Below are positions 1 through 9,403 of a stretch of 64,000 nt of DNA, piece by piece; position 1 is the first letter of the stretch, and each line of letters opens with the position of its first letter. A program made the position numbers and the translations under genes. The stretch spans positions 62,001-126,000 of the forward strand of contig JAPKHC010000001.1 of NCBI GenBank assembly GCA_026647215.1, written 5' to 3'. This DNA is from F1-120-MAGs118 sp013360535. GTDB lineage: Bacteria > Planctomycetota > UBA1135 > GCA-002686595. The notes below the pieces were generated by a model, which was not told the DNA's origin, did not search any database, and worked only from the letters and a program-made list of their open reading frames with translations.

Positions 1-992
1 CGGCGGGCGAAACACGGCGCGCACTCGGGCTCGACCGCAGCACGCAGCGCGACGTGGGGAGCAGCCCCGGACTCGCTCGCGAGGCGCGCCACGGGCCACG
101 GTCCGGTGCGCAGGTGGCTGTGCGGGCCGCACAGCACGGTCACCGGCAGTCCACAGGCGGCGGCGAGGTGCGTCGGGCCGGTGTCGCAGCCCAGGTACGA
201 GGCGCCCAGTTCGGCGCAGGCGCCGAAAAAGCCCGCGAGCGCGCGCAGGCCGCGCTGGCCGACCCAGTGGCGCACGAGCGGCACGTCGCGCGTGCGGCGC
301 TCGAGCTCGTTCCCTTCGTCGACCTCCGCCGGGCCGGAGAGCACGGCCACGGCGCGCCCTTCGTGCGCCAGCTCGCGCACCAGCGCCTCGGCGCGCGCGA
401 CGGGCCACGAGCGCACGTCGCGCGTCGGTGAAAGTTGGAGCAGCAATGATCCGGCGCGCAGTCCCAGGCCGCGCGCGGCCTCGTGGCCAGAGCGCAGCTC
501 GTCGCGCGAGAGCAGCGGGTCGCGGCGTGGCACTCCCTCGAAGCCGAAGTGGCGGCAGAGCGCGAGCGTGCGCTCGAAGGCGTGCTCGCCGTGCGCGCGC
601 GCGGCGCTCTCGGTCAGCGCAAAACGTCCGATCTTCTCGCGCCAGTCGCGGCGCGCGAGGCCGACGCGGCGCGGTGCGCCGGTGATCGCGAGCGCGAAGC
701 CGCTCTTGGCATTGCCCTGCGCGTCGATGGCGAGTTCGGCCGAGAAGCTCGCGAGCTCCTCGCGCAAGCTGACCCAGCCGGCGAGGCCGCGGCGGCGCTT
801 GAAGCGGATCGTGCGCGCGAGGTGCGGCAAGCCCTCGACCAGCGGCGCGAACTCGGGCTGCACGAGCCACGCGAGCTCGGCGCGCGGGAAGCGCTCGCGC
901 AGCGCGTGGAACAGGGGCAGCGCGAGCACGACGTCGCCCAGGTGCGACAGGCGCACCAGCACGATCCGGGCCGGGTCGGAGCGCAGGGACAT
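1..992 (-). CDS. Glycosyltransferase family 9 (heptosyltransferase-like), 3' end outside window
   Basis: Reading the minus strand from ATG at 992 gives an open frame of 330 codons that runs off the left edge. It starts with a Rossmann-like strand and the family motif VRLSHLGDVV at residues 14-23. Near the end it has GCDTGPTHLAAACG, the donor-binding motif of GT9 enzymes such as WaaC/WaaF and of O-antigen heptosyltransferases. These enzymes transfer heptose or related sugars to lipopolysaccharide core on the cytoplasmic face of the inner membrane. Acceptor and sugar cannot be told from the sequence. It is divergent from the sensor kinase at 1120, with 127 bp between them that must hold both promoters. 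Family assignment is firm; the exact role is open. Confidence 0.9.
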   Translation of the reverse strand, partial: MSLRSDPARIVLVRLSHLGDVVLALPLFHALRERFPRAELAWLVQPEFAPLVEGLPHLARTIRFKRRRGLAGWVSLREELASFSAELAIDAQGNAKSGFALAITGAPRRVGLARRDWREKIGRFALTESAARAHGEHAFERTLALCRHFGFEGVPRRDPLLSRDELRSGHEAARGLGLRAGSLLLQLSPTRDVRSWPVARAEALVRELAHEGRAVAVLSGPAEVDEGNELERRTRDVPLVRHWVGQRGLRALAGFFGACAELGASYLGCDTGPTHLAAACGLPVTVLCGPHSHLRTGPWPVARLASESGAAPHVALRAAVEPECAPCFAR

Positions 993-1119
993 GGCGTCGG
1001 GAGGCGGTGAAGTCGCGAAGGCGTTGCGGCGCACGGCGGCGCTTGGGATGCTCGCGACTCGCGCATCCTACAGCCGCCGCGCGCGGGCGGGGGACGGGCG
1101 CGCGCCACAGGCTCCCCGC

Positions 1120-3090
1120 ATGATCCGCCGCATCTCGACCAAGTTCCTGCTGGCCGTGCTCGCGGCCGTGGTCGTGCCGTTCCTCGGTTTCGCGATCTTC
1201 GTCGAGACCCAGATGGCCGGGCGCCTCTCCAAGGACGTGGTGCTGTATTCGCTGAAGGGGCTCGCCGCCGACCTCGCGGTGCGCATCGACCGCGACGTCG
1301 AGGAGTTCAACACCAACACCGCGCTGCTCGCGGCCGACCCCGGCAGCTACCTCGCGATCGACGAGGCCCAGCGCGAGCGCGCGGGCGAGCTCGAGGGCGA
1401 GACGCTCGACGTGCGGCGCCTGATGCGCGACACGCAGGTCGACCAGTTCAACAACTGGGTGCTCGCCAAGCGCGACTACGACCTGCTGCTGCTCGTCGGC
1501 GCCGACGGGCGCTTCGTGATCTCGAACTCGATCGGGCGCTCGGGGCTGGGGCTGAGCGAGGACGTGCTGCTCGCGCTCGAGAGCCGCGATTATTCGCACG
1601 AGGTGTGGTTCGAGGCGGCGCGTGTCGGTCAGCCGTTCCGGCTCGACCAGCACGAGTCCGAGCTGCTCCCTCCGCGCCACGACGGCGCCAAGGACCCGGA
1701 GAACTACCACATCGGCTTCTCGGCCCCGGTCTACTGGCCCGTCGACGCCGACCATCCCGAGCGCTCGCGGCAGTTCCTCGGCGCGATCTTCGTGCTCGTC
1801 AACTGGAGCCGCATCCAGCAGGAAGTCGAGAGCCCGGTGCTGTCGAGCTACTTTCAGGGGCTCGTCGGTCCCGACGAGTTTCCTTCGGCCTACGGCTGGG
1901 TGTGGGCCGCGGACGCGGACACGATCCTCGCGCACCGCGACCCGAGCCTGTACGGCGAGAGCATCTCGAGCTCGGGCCGTGTGCACCTGCCCGAGATGGC
2001 CGCGGCGGCGCGTGCGTCGGACTGGGGCCTGTATCCGGAGTACGACTTCCAGGGGCGGCGCAAGAACGCGGCCTTCAAGCACACGCGCGCGCCGGCGCAG
2101 GGCGGCTTCGGCTGGGTCGTCGGCGTCGGCATCGACAACGACGACATCTTCCGCGGCGTGCGCGGGCTGCGCACGCTGCTGTTCCAGGCGACGCTGGTCG
2201 TGCTGCTCGTCAGCATCGTGTGGACGATGGTCGTCGCGCGGCGGACGACGGCGCCGATCGTCGAGCTGCGCGAGCACGTGATGAAGGTCGGCGCCGGCGA
2301 TCTCGAGGCGCGCAACCAGGTGACGAGCGCGGACGAGCTCGGCGAGCTCGGGCGCGAGCTCAACCGCATGACGGGCGAGCTGCGCGAGGCACGCGAGAAG
2401 GTCGTGCGGGCCGAGAAGGAGGCCGCGTGGCGCGAGATGGCGCGCCAGGTGGCGCACGACATCAAGAATCCGCTGACGCCGATCCAGGTGTCCGCCGAGC
2501 TCTGCAAGCGCGCGCACGACGAGCGCAGCCCGGAGTTCGAGCGCATCTTCGAGCGCACGATGGAGATCACGCTGCGGCAGGTGGCGCACCTGCGCGAGGT
2601 GGCGAGCGACTTCCACGCGCTCACGGGCGTGCGCAAGGGCTCGTTCGAGCGAGTGCACGTCGGTCGCCTGATGGGGGAGGTGCTCGACCTCAATCGCGCC
2701 TGGGCGCTGGAACGGCGCATCGAGCTCGAGTTCGAGCGCGATGGCGGCGAGGTGCTCGCCGACGTGCCGGCGCTCCGGCGCGTGCTGCAAAACCTCGTGT
2801 CGAACGCCTTCGAGGCCATGCCCGACGGCGGGCGGCTGCACGTGCGCGTGGGGAGCACGTCCGAGCGCGTCGAGCTCGAGCTGCGCGACAGCGGAGTCGG
2901 GCTCTCGCCCGAGGTGCAGGCGCGCCTGTTCGAGCCGTACTTCACGACCCGCAGCACCGGCACCGGGCTCGGCCTCGCGATCGCGCACCGCGTGATCGAG
3001 GACCTCGGCGGCGGCATCGAGATCACCAACGCGACGCCGGGCCCGGGGGCACTCGTGCGCCTGTGGCTGCCGCTCGCACCCAAGGCATGA
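1120..3090 (+). CDS. Membrane sensor histidine kinase (NtrY-like), with extracytoplasmic sensor domain
   Basis: A 656-residue protein starting at ATG 1120, where the transmembrane helix begins (residues about 8-28). A large periplasmic Cache-like region follows to about 360, then a second helix (about 366-387), a HAMP linker, and a HisKA box with phospho-acceptor His446 in the motif VAHDIKNPLTP. The ATPase domain shows the N box (NLVSNAFEA) and the GTGLGLAIAH G2 box. The VAHDIKNPLTPIQ form is typical of NtrY-type kinases. No response regulator gene is adjacent, so it looks like an orphan. The nearest NtrC-like regulator is 30 kb away (32542-33867). Its stop overlaps the next start by 4 bases (ATGA), so the two genes are probably co-translated. 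Confidence 0.93.
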   Translation: MIRRISTKFLLAVLAAVVVPFLGFAIFVETQMAGRLSKDVVLYSLKGLAADLAVRIDRDVEEFNTNTALLAADPGSYLAIDEAQRERAGELEGETLDVRRLMRDTQVDQFNNWVLAKRDYDLLLLVGADGRFVISNSIGRSGLGLSEDVLLALESRDYSHEVWFEAARVGQPFRLDQHESELLPPRHDGAKDPENYHIGFSAPVYWPVDADHPERSRQFLGAIFVLVNWSRIQQEVESPVLSSYFQGLVGPDEFPSAYGWVWAADADTILAHRDPSLYGESISSSGRVHLPEMAAAARASDWGLYPEYDFQGRRKNAAFKHTRAPAQGGFGWVVGVGIDNDDIFRGVRGLRTLLFQATLVVLLVSIVWTMVVARRTTAPIVELREHVMKVGAGDLEARNQVTSADELGELGRELNRMTGELREAREKVVRAEKEAAWREMARQVAHDIKNPLTPIQVSAELCKRAHDERSPEFERIFERTMEITLRQVAHLREVASDFHALTGVRKGSFERVHVGRLMGEVLDLNRAWALERRIELEFERDGGEVLADVPALRRVLQNLVSNAFEAMPDGGRLHVRVGSTSERVELELRDSGVGLSPEVQARLFEPYFTTRSTGTGLGLAIAHRVIEDLGGGIEITNATPGPGALVRLWLPLAPKA

Positions 3091-4088
3091 AGGCTCAGGT
3101 TCTCGTCACCGGCGGCACCGGTTTCCTCGGTTCGGAGATCGTGCGCGTGCTGGTCGAGCACGGCCACGAGGTCGACGTGCTCGCGCGCGCGAGCGCGGAC
3201 CGTTCGCTGCTGCGCGGCGTGCCCGTGCGTTGGCGCGAAGGCGACCTGCTCGACGAGGGGGCGCTCGCTGCGGCGCTGGAGAAGCTCGTCGCACGCGGCA
3301 GGCCCGCGTGGGTGGTGCATTCCGCCGCCGTGATCAGCTACGCGACGCGCGATCGCGAGCTGCAGCGCCGCGCGAACGTCGAAGGCACGCGGATCGTGCT
3401 CGAGGCCTGCCGCCGGCAGCGCATCGAGCGCCTCCTGCACGTCAGTTCCGTCGTCGCCGTCGGTCACGCGCGCGCGGGCGAGCTGCTCGACGAGGACGCG
3501 CCCTACAACAACGCCGAGCTGCGCTGTGACTACGCCGACACCAAGCGTGCGGCCGAAGAGCTCGCGCTCGCCGCCACGACCGAGCTCGACGTCGTCGTCG
3601 TCAATCCCGGCGCGATCTTCGGGCCCTCGCCGCGTGCTCCCAACACCGTCAAGTTCCTGCAGCAGCTCGCGCGCGGCCCACGCCTGCCGTTCACGCCGCC
3701 GGGCTCGCTCTCGGTCGTCGGCGTGCGCGACGTCGCCGAAGGTTGCCGCCTCGCGCTCGAACGCGGCCGCCGCGGCCGGCGCTACCTGCTGTGCGAGTCG
3801 GCCTGGACCTCGCTCGAGTCGTTCCAGTTCGCCGCGCGCCGTCTCGGCGTCGCCCCACCGCGTCGCGCGGCCCCCGCCGCACTCTGGCGCGCGCTCGAAC
3901 TAGGCGTCACCGCGCTCGACACCTTCGCCCCGCCGAAGCTGCTCGCCCCGACCGCCGTCCGCATGCTCGGCGCCCACTTCCGCTTCGACTCCGCGCGCGC
4001 CCGCACCGAACTCGGCTGGACCCCCGCGCCCTTCGAGGCCGTGCTCGACGAAACCATCGCCGCCCTGCGCTCCCGCGGCGAGCTGTGA
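3087..4088 (+). CDS. NAD(P)-dependent epimerase/dehydratase (extended SDR, HpnA/DFR-like)
   Basis: A 333-residue protein with the nucleotide-binding GGTGFLG at residues 9-15 and the catalytic pair Tyr149-x-x-x-Lys153 (YADTK) preceded by Ser120/Ser121. The motif NPGAIFGPSPRAP and the length resemble dihydroflavonol-4-reductase-like SDRs and the hopanoid-associated epimerase HpnA. No hopanoid genes are nearby, so the substrate is unknown. It starts inside the stop codon of the sensor kinase (ATGA), which argues for one transcript. The 3' 189 bases overlap, in antisense, the tail of the small membrane gene at 3900-4376. Confidence 0.88.
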   Translation: MKAQVLVTGGTGFLGSEIVRVLVEHGHEVDVLARASADRSLLRGVPVRWREGDLLDEGALAAALEKLVARGRPAWVVHSAAVISYATRDRELQRRANVEGTRIVLEACRRQRIERLLHVSSVVAVGHARAGELLDEDAPYNNAELRCDYADTKRAAEELALAATTELDVVVVNPGAIFGPSPRAPNTVKFLQQLARGPRLPFTPPGSLSVVGVRDVAEGCRLALERGRRGRRYLLCESAWTSLESFQFAARRLGVAPPRRAAPAALWRALELGVTALDTFAPPKLLAPTAVRMLGAHFRFDSARARTELGWTPAPFEAVLDETIAALRSRGEL

Positions 4089-4376
4089 GACACGTTCCTT
4101 GCGCCACATGCGAGTGCGCCGCAGGACGAGGCGCGCGCGGTAGGGGAGCTTTCGGTCGAGCGCGTTGATCCAGCGGGCGAAGCGCGGGGAGACGGGGGCG
4201 AGCAGCGCGAAGCCGGCGAGGTAGAAGGGGATGCCGGTGACGACGGGGATCAGCCAGAAGATCACGCCGAGCACGAGGCACAGCTGGCCTGTGACGAGCA
4301 GGAGCGTGCGGCGCCACGGGGGCAGCGAGGTCGGCTGCTCGCTGACGAGGTCGGGGAGCGGTTCGAGCGGATCCAC
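3900..4376 (-). CDS. Small membrane protein (PGPGW/TIGR02611-like)
   Basis: A minus-strand frame from GTG 4376 to TAG 3900-3902 (158 residues; start uncertain). Residues about 17-60 form two hydrophobic segments joined by a short turn (FWLIPVVTGIPFYLAGFALL), followed by a basic stretch (RMWRKERV). Two close helices with a Pro-Gly turn resemble the small PGPGW-type membrane proteins. The last ~60 residues lie antisense to the end of the epimerase gene and are low-complexity Gly/Glu/Arg, so the original protein may have been shorter and lost its stop. Function unknown. That the hydrophobic part is coding is a reasonable inference, because it lies outside the opposite-strand gene. Confidence 0.6.
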   Translation of the reverse strand: MDPLEPLPDLVSEQPTSLPPWRRTLLLVTGQLCLVLGVIFWLIPVVTGIPFYLAGFALLAPVSPRFARWINALDRKLPYRARLVLRRTRMWRKERVSQLAAGAQGGDGFVEHGLEGRGGPAEFGAGARGVEAEVGAEHADGGRGEQLRRGEGVERGDA

Positions 4377-4556
4377 GAGGGCGTTATGGGCCGCGGAGCG
4401 CGCGCGGGAAAGGCCACAGCGGGCGGAATCGGCACAGGAAAGCGGGCGCGTGGGGCGAGCGGGGGCCGGTGCGCGGCGGAACGGGAGTTGATGGGCCGCC
4501 GCAGGTCCGCAGCGCTCCGCTAGGCTAGCCCCCGGTTCTCCTCGAGGCCGTCCCTC

Positions 4557-7500
4557 ATGTCGAGTCAATCGCTTCGCGGCGCCTCGCGCGCGCCGCTCCT
4601 TGTCGTTCTCGCGGCGCTCGTGCTCGTCGCCGCCGTGCTCCTGTGGTGGCGGATGGGGTCGCAAGGCGCTGGCGAGGGAGCCGAGGCCGTGGTGCCGGCC
4701 GCGGCGCAACCTGGGCCCGCGGAGGAACTCAGCCCGCTCGCGAGCGAGAGCCAGCCGGCGCGCCTCGACACGGCGGCGCCCAAGATCACGGGCGACGGCT
4801 TCACGGTCGAGCCGCGCGTGCGCCTGTCGGGTCCGGGCAAGCTCAGCGGGCGAGTGCTCGATCGTGCGAGCGGCGCCGGTGTCGAAGGTGCATCGGTCGA
4901 GCTGCTCCCGCTGCCGCCGGCGGGACAGGAGTTCTTCGGTCGCGTGCTGCGCCTCGCAAAGACGAGCGAAGCTTTCGCGACCCGCACGCAGCCGATCGCG
5001 GTCGCCGCAAGTGGCGCCGATGGCTCGTTCGAGTTCGCGGGGATTCGCACGGGCACGTACTACCTGCAGGCCCGCGGCGCGTGGTCGGTGCCCGACACGG
5101 TGGCGCGCGCGAGAGTCGCGGCTTCGGGCGAGGGCGGGCCGGTCGACTTGTACGTGCGCGGCGGCGGGCGCGTGATCGGACGCGTCGTGCAGCCCGACGG
5201 CAAGCCGATCGCGGGCGCCGACGTGATGCTCACGCTCGGTCCGGGCAACGTGATCGAGAACCTGCGCGCGGGCGACATGGTGTTCGCGAAGGCGCGCACG
5301 GACGAGTTTGGCGGCTTCCTGCTCGCGGGCGTGCCGCCGGGAGCGGGTTATGACCTGACCGCGTCGGGCGCGGGCTTTGCGCTGTCGCACACGCTCGACG
5401 TCGAGGTGCGCGCGGGCGAGGACACGCTCGCGACGATCCAGGCGAAGGCGGGCGGCGGGGTGCGCGGCCGCGTCGTGACGCGCGTGGGGGTCGAGAGCGA
5501 AGGTGCGCCGGCGAAGGCGCTCGCGGGGGCGCACGTCGCGCTCGTGCCGCGGGGCTTGCGCGACTTGCAGTTCGCCGAGGAGCTCTTGCTCGCCACGCAC
5601 GCGACGACCGACGCCAACGGCGCGTTCGTGATCGAGCACGTGCCCGCGGGCGAGTTCGACCTCGTCGGGGTCGCCGACCTGCACGTGCCCGCCAAGGGGC
5701 CGCGCGTGCTGGTCGCGGAGGGCATGGTCGCGCCGGCGGAGGACTTCGAGCTGCCGACCGGGCCGCGCGTGACGGGCCGGGTGCTCGACAGTGCCGGAGC
5801 GCCGCTCGAAGGCGTCACGGTGCGCTGGAACTCCGTCGATTTCCGCAACTTCGACTTCGACTTCTCGTTCGCTCCGTTGCTCGCGAGCGCCGTGAAGGGC
5901 TTCGACTTCCCCAAGTCCGACGTCGACGGCCGCTTCACGGCGGGAGCGTTCGCGGGCGAGGCGCCATACCGCATCGAGTTGTTCAAGTCGGGCTTCGAGG
6001 ACACGACGCACCGCTGGGATCCGGCGAAGGAACCCGATGGTTTCGAGGTGCGCATGGAGCGCGGCGGCGCGCTCGAGGGCATCGTGGTCGACGCCGCGCG
6101 CAAGAAGCCGGTGACGAGCTTCACGATCGAGACCAACGATCGCGTCGAGACGCAGGCCGACGCTCCGGGCAATCGCAATCCGTTCTCGGGTGGGCTGCTC
6201 GTCGAGCATCCGCAGGGCAAGTTCCGCGTCGATCCCGTGAAGTCCGGCGAGAAGGTGCGGCTCACGTTCCGCGCGCCGGGGTATCGCGAGACGACGCTCG
6301 ACGCGCTCGAGGTGAAGGAAGGCGAGACCAAACGCGGCGTGATCGTCGAGCTGCAGCCGGGCGGCACCGTGCGCGGCACGGTCTCCAACCGCGAGGGCCA
6401 GCCGATCGCGGGCGCGCAGGTGTTTGCGCTCGCTTCGGACCGTGCGACGCGCTTCGATCCCGCGGGCCGCAGGCGTTTCGGCGGCGGGCCGCCGGAGCTC
6501 GAGCAGCTGCCGCCTGGATTCCGCGATTTTGCCGCGCAATTGGGCCTGCTCGGCGACCGCGCGGTCGTCTCGCGCGCCGACGGTTCGTTCGAGCTCACGG
6601 GGCTCGAGCCGGGCTCGACGGTGGTGCTCGCGACGCACCGCGAGTACTCGATCGGGCGCTCGGAGCCCGTGCAGGTCGCGGTCGAGACGCCGGTTTCTGT
6701 CGAGCTCGAGCTGTCGACGGGTGGTGGAGTGCAGGGCACGGCACGCGACCGTTTCGCGCGGCCGGTGACGGGCGCGATCGTGCTCGCGCTCTCGCCGGCG
6801 AACGTCGCTGGAGAAGGCCGCGCGAGCGGCGGCGGCATCTACCAGTCGCGCACGGACTCCGAAGGGCGCTACCGCATCACGCGCATGGTCGGCGGCAGCT
6901 ACTTCATGGTGCTGACGCGCGGCGACGAGGCGCTCAATCCGATGAGTTTCCTCGGCACGCTCAACTTCGACGTCGTGACGGTGCCCGAGGACGAGATCGT
7001 CGACTACGACATCGTCGATTCGAGCTCGGGCGCGACGCGGGTGTTCGGCACGGTGACCGATGAGGGGCGTCCGGTCGGGCGCGGCAACATCACGGCGCTG
7101 TCGTTCGAGTCGGCGGGCATGCTCGGCGTCGACCTGAAGATCGCGCAGGTGCAAGGCGAAGGCCGCTACGAGTTCGCGGGCCTCGCGCCCGGCGAATACC
7201 AGTTCAACATCGACTCGCCCGGCGACGGTCGGCCGCCGGTTCGCATCGTCGCGGAGATCCCGGATCAGCCGGAATTCAGGCTGGATCTGCGTTATCCGAT
7301 CGGCGGCGTCGAAGGGCGCGTGCTCGGCGGGAACGAGCGCACGCCGCTCGCGGGCGTCGAGGTCACGCTGCGACTCGCGGATCCGTTCGAGTCCTCGGGA
7401 TGGCTCGGGCGCGCGCTCGCGAGCGAAGCCGGCGTTCGTCGCGAGCGCACGAACGACGACGGCGAGTTCCGCTTCGGCTCGCTCGGGGAAGGACGCTACA

Positions 7501-8177
7501 CGCTTTCCGTGCGCGCGCCGCGCGCCAGCGAGGACGGCCCACGCTACGCCGGCGTCGCGGCGTTCGAGGTCGAAGTGCGCGAGGATCGTGTCAGCGGCGG
7601 CGTCGAGATCGTGCTGCCGGCTGCGGTCGAGCTCGTCGGGCGCACCGTCGACACCACGGGCAAGCCGGTCGGTGGCGCGCAGGTGTTCGCGCGACGGGCG
7701 GGCGTCGAAAACGCCGTGCCGGAGCGTGCGGCGAGCGATGACAACGGCGAGTTCCGTTTCGGGAGCCTGGCTGCGGGCCGTTACGACCTGAGCGTGACCG
7801 CCGACGGTTTTGCCGATGCGGAACGCAAGGATGTCGAAGTCGGTGCCGCGAACGCGAAGCCGCTCGAGCTCCAGCTCGCGCAGGGCATCGACGTGCGCGT
7901 CAAGGTGCTCGGTTCGAACGGCCAGCCGGTCGCCGGTGCGACCGGGCGGCTCGTGCCGAAGGGGCGCGCGGCGGCGGTCGACGAGCGCGACGTCGGGCGC
8001 GCGTTCAACAACCTGTTCAACGGCAAGGGCGTGTCGGATTCGAAGGGCATGCTCGGTCTGGGCAGCTTCGGGGCGGGCGACTACGTGCTCGAGGTCCAAC
8101 GCGGCACCGAGAAGGCGAGCGAGGACGTCACCTTGGGCGGCAGCGCTCCGGTCGAGCTGCGCGTGCGGCTGCGCTGA
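4557..8177 (+). CDS. Large surface protein with many carboxypeptidase-regulatory-like (Ig-type) domains
   Basis: A 1206-residue protein. Residues 12-30 form one hydrophobic helix with no clear cleavage site, so it is probably anchored in the membrane with the rest outside. The remainder is about ten repeats of a beta-sandwich pattern: G-x-V-x(4)-G-x-P-x-x-G-A-x-V, then T-D-x-x-G-x-F and L-x-x-G-x-Y. This is the signature of CarboxypepD_reg and SdrD-B-like domains. Such arrays are common in planctomycete secreted proteins and usually act as stalks or adhesion modules. No enzyme domain is visible. The start at 4557 is the first ATG ahead of the hydrophobic helix. The next gene begins 47 bp downstream. 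Confidence 0.87.
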   Translation: MSSQSLRGASRAPLLVVLAALVLVAAVLLWWRMGSQGAGEGAEAVVPAAAQPGPAEELSPLASESQPARLDTAAPKITGDGFTVEPRVRLSGPGKLSGRVLDRASGAGVEGASVELLPLPPAGQEFFGRVLRLAKTSEAFATRTQPIAVAASGADGSFEFAGIRTGTYYLQARGAWSVPDTVARARVAASGEGGPVDLYVRGGGRVIGRVVQPDGKPIAGADVMLTLGPGNVIENLRAGDMVFAKARTDEFGGFLLAGVPPGAGYDLTASGAGFALSHTLDVEVRAGEDTLATIQAKAGGGVRGRVVTRVGVESEGAPAKALAGAHVALVPRGLRDLQFAEELLLATHATTDANGAFVIEHVPAGEFDLVGVADLHVPAKGPRVLVAEGMVAPAEDFELPTGPRVTGRVLDSAGAPLEGVTVRWNSVDFRNFDFDFSFAPLLASAVKGFDFPKSDVDGRFTAGAFAGEAPYRIELFKSGFEDTTHRWDPAKEPDGFEVRMERGGALEGIVVDAARKKPVTSFTIETNDRVETQADAPGNRNPFSGGLLVEHPQGKFRVDPVKSGEKVRLTFRAPGYRETTLDALEVKEGETKRGVIVELQPGGTVRGTVSNREGQPIAGAQVFALASDRATRFDPAGRRRFGGGPPELEQLPPGFRDFAAQLGLLGDRAVVSRADGSFELTGLEPGSTVVLATHREYSIGRSEPVQVAVETPVSVELELSTGGGVQGTARDRFARPVTGAIVLALSPANVAGEGRASGGGIYQSRTDSEGRYRITRMVGGSYFMVLTRGDEALNPMSFLGTLNFDVVTVPEDEIVDYDIVDSSSGATRVFGTVTDEGRPVGRGNITALSFESAGMLGVDLKIAQVQGEGRYEFAGLAPGEYQFNIDSPGDGRPPVRIVAEIPDQPEFRLDLRYPIGGVEGRVLGGNERTPLAGVEVTLRLADPFESSGWLGRALASEAGVRRERTNDDGEFRFGSLGEGRYTLSVRAPRASEDGPRYAGVAAFEVEVREDRVSGGVEIVLPAAVELVGRTVDTTGKPVGGAQVFARRAGVENAVPERAASDDNGEFRFGSLAAGRYDLSVTADGFADAERKDVEVGAANAKPLELQLAQGIDVRVKVLGSNGQPVAGATGRLVPKGRAAAVDERDVGRAFNNLFNGKGVSDSKGMLGLGSFGAGDYVLEVQRGTEKASEDVTLGGSAPVELRVRLR

Positions 8178-8224
8178 CAGCCGACGCTCTCGCGGCCGCG
8201 CTTCTGCGTGCGTAGCATTCGGTA

Positions 8225-9403
8225 GTGATCGCCCTCGCCTGGCTCCTGTGTTGGCAAGTTCCGGTGACCGCCGGACGGCTCGAACTCGTCGAGTCGACAC
8301 CGCTCGAGACGACGCTCGACCACTCCGACATCGCCGATGCGCACGAGGTGTGGCTCGAGCTGATCGGCTCGGCGAAGAAGTCCATCGACCTCGCGCAGTT
8401 CTACGCGTCCAACCAACCCGGCAGCCGGCTCGAGCCGATCGTCGTCGCGCTCGAGAGCGCGGCCGCACGCGGCGTGAAGGTGCGTTTTCTCGCCGAAGAG
8501 AAGTTCCACGAGACCTACCCGGAGACGCTCGAACGCCTCGCGACGAAGGGGGTCGACGTGCGGCGCTTCGACGTCGCGAAGAGCTTCGGCGGCGTGCTGC
8601 ACGCGAAGTTCCTGCAGGTCGACGCGCGCGAGGTGTTCGTCGGCAGCCAGAACTTCGACTGGCGCTCGCTCGAGCACATCGTCGAGCTCGGGCTGCGCCT
8701 CGACCTGCCGCAGAGCTCGCGCGCTTTCGCGGCGATCTTCGAGTGCGACTGGAAGCTCGCGGGTGGCGCGAGCCTCGCCGACGCGCTCGCGCCCCTGCGC
8801 GACCTGCCGCCGCCCGTCGACGAATTCGGTGGTGCGCGCATCGAGACGCGCTTCAGCCCGCTCGCCGGAATCCCGTCGGAAGGCTGGTGGGACCTGCCCG
8901 AGCTCGTCGAGCGCATCGACGGCGCGAAGAACTCGCTCAAGCTGCAGATGCTCACCTACCGCATGGTCGGGCGCGACCGGGAGTACTTCTCCGAGCTCGA
9001 GACGGCGCTGCGCCGCGCGGCCGCACGCGGGACGAAGGTGCAGCTGATGGTCGCCGACTGGGGCAAGCGCCGCGGCATCGTCGAGGGCCTGCAGTCGCTC
9101 GAGCCGCTCGAGAATATCGAAGTGCGTTTCGTCACGATCCCCGAGCATTCTTCGGGGCACATCCCGTTTGGCCGCGTGCTGCACTCGAAGACGCTCGTCG
9201 CCGATGGCGAGCGCCTGTGGCTCGGCACGAGCAACTGGGAGCGCGACTACTTCACCGAGAGTCGCAACGCGAGCGTGTTCGTCGATGGGGGAGCGCTGCC
9301 GGTGCGCGTCGGGCAGGTGTTCGACGACCTGTGGAACTCGAAGTACGCCGCACCGGTCGATCCAGCGGCGAAGTACGAGGCGCCGAGGTACGGAGAGCGC
9401 TGA
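8225..9403 (+). CDS. Phospholipase D-like protein with two HKD motifs
   Basis: A 392-residue protein starting at GTG 8225, with a short hydrophobic N-terminus that may be a signal peptide. It has both catalytic motifs of the PLD superfamily: HAKFLQVD from His126 with the following GSQNFD, and HSKTLVAD from His320 with GTSNWE. Each has His, Lys and Asp in the correct spacing, so it should be active as a phosphodiesterase or transphosphatidylase (cardiolipin synthase-like or PLDc_2 type). The lack of membrane helices and the secretion signal argue against a classical cardiolipin synthase. Its stop overlaps the next start by one base (TGATG), so the two genes form an operon. Confidence 0.88.
   Translation: MIALAWLLCWQVPVTAGRLELVESTPLETTLDHSDIADAHEVWLELIGSAKKSIDLAQFYASNQPGSRLEPIVVALESAAARGVKVRFLAEEKFHETYPETLERLATKGVDVRRFDVAKSFGGVLHAKFLQVDAREVFVGSQNFDWRSLEHIVELGLRLDLPQSSRAFAAIFECDWKLAGGASLADALAPLRDLPPPVDEFGGARIETRFSPLAGIPSEGWWDLPELVERIDGAKNSLKLQMLTYRMVGRDREYFSELETALRRAAARGTKVQLMVADWGKRRGIVEGLQSLEPLENIEVRFVTIPEHSSGHIPFGRVLHSKTLVADGERLWLGTSNWERDYFTESRNASVFVDGGALPVRVGQVFDDLWNSKYAAPVDPAAKYEAPRYGER

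Noticed and set aside
106..1119. Plus-strand extension of the sensor kinase frame upstream of 1120
   Set aside because: It overlaps the minus-strand glycosyltransferase and has no domain; the kinase signal helix starts at 1120.
3900..8468. A 4.5-kb minus-strand open frame opposite the surface protein and PLD genes
   Set aside because: Rich in Arg/Ala/Asp/His with no family likeness; at this GC content, long antisense frames are expected. Only the membrane-protein part near 3900-4376 looks real.
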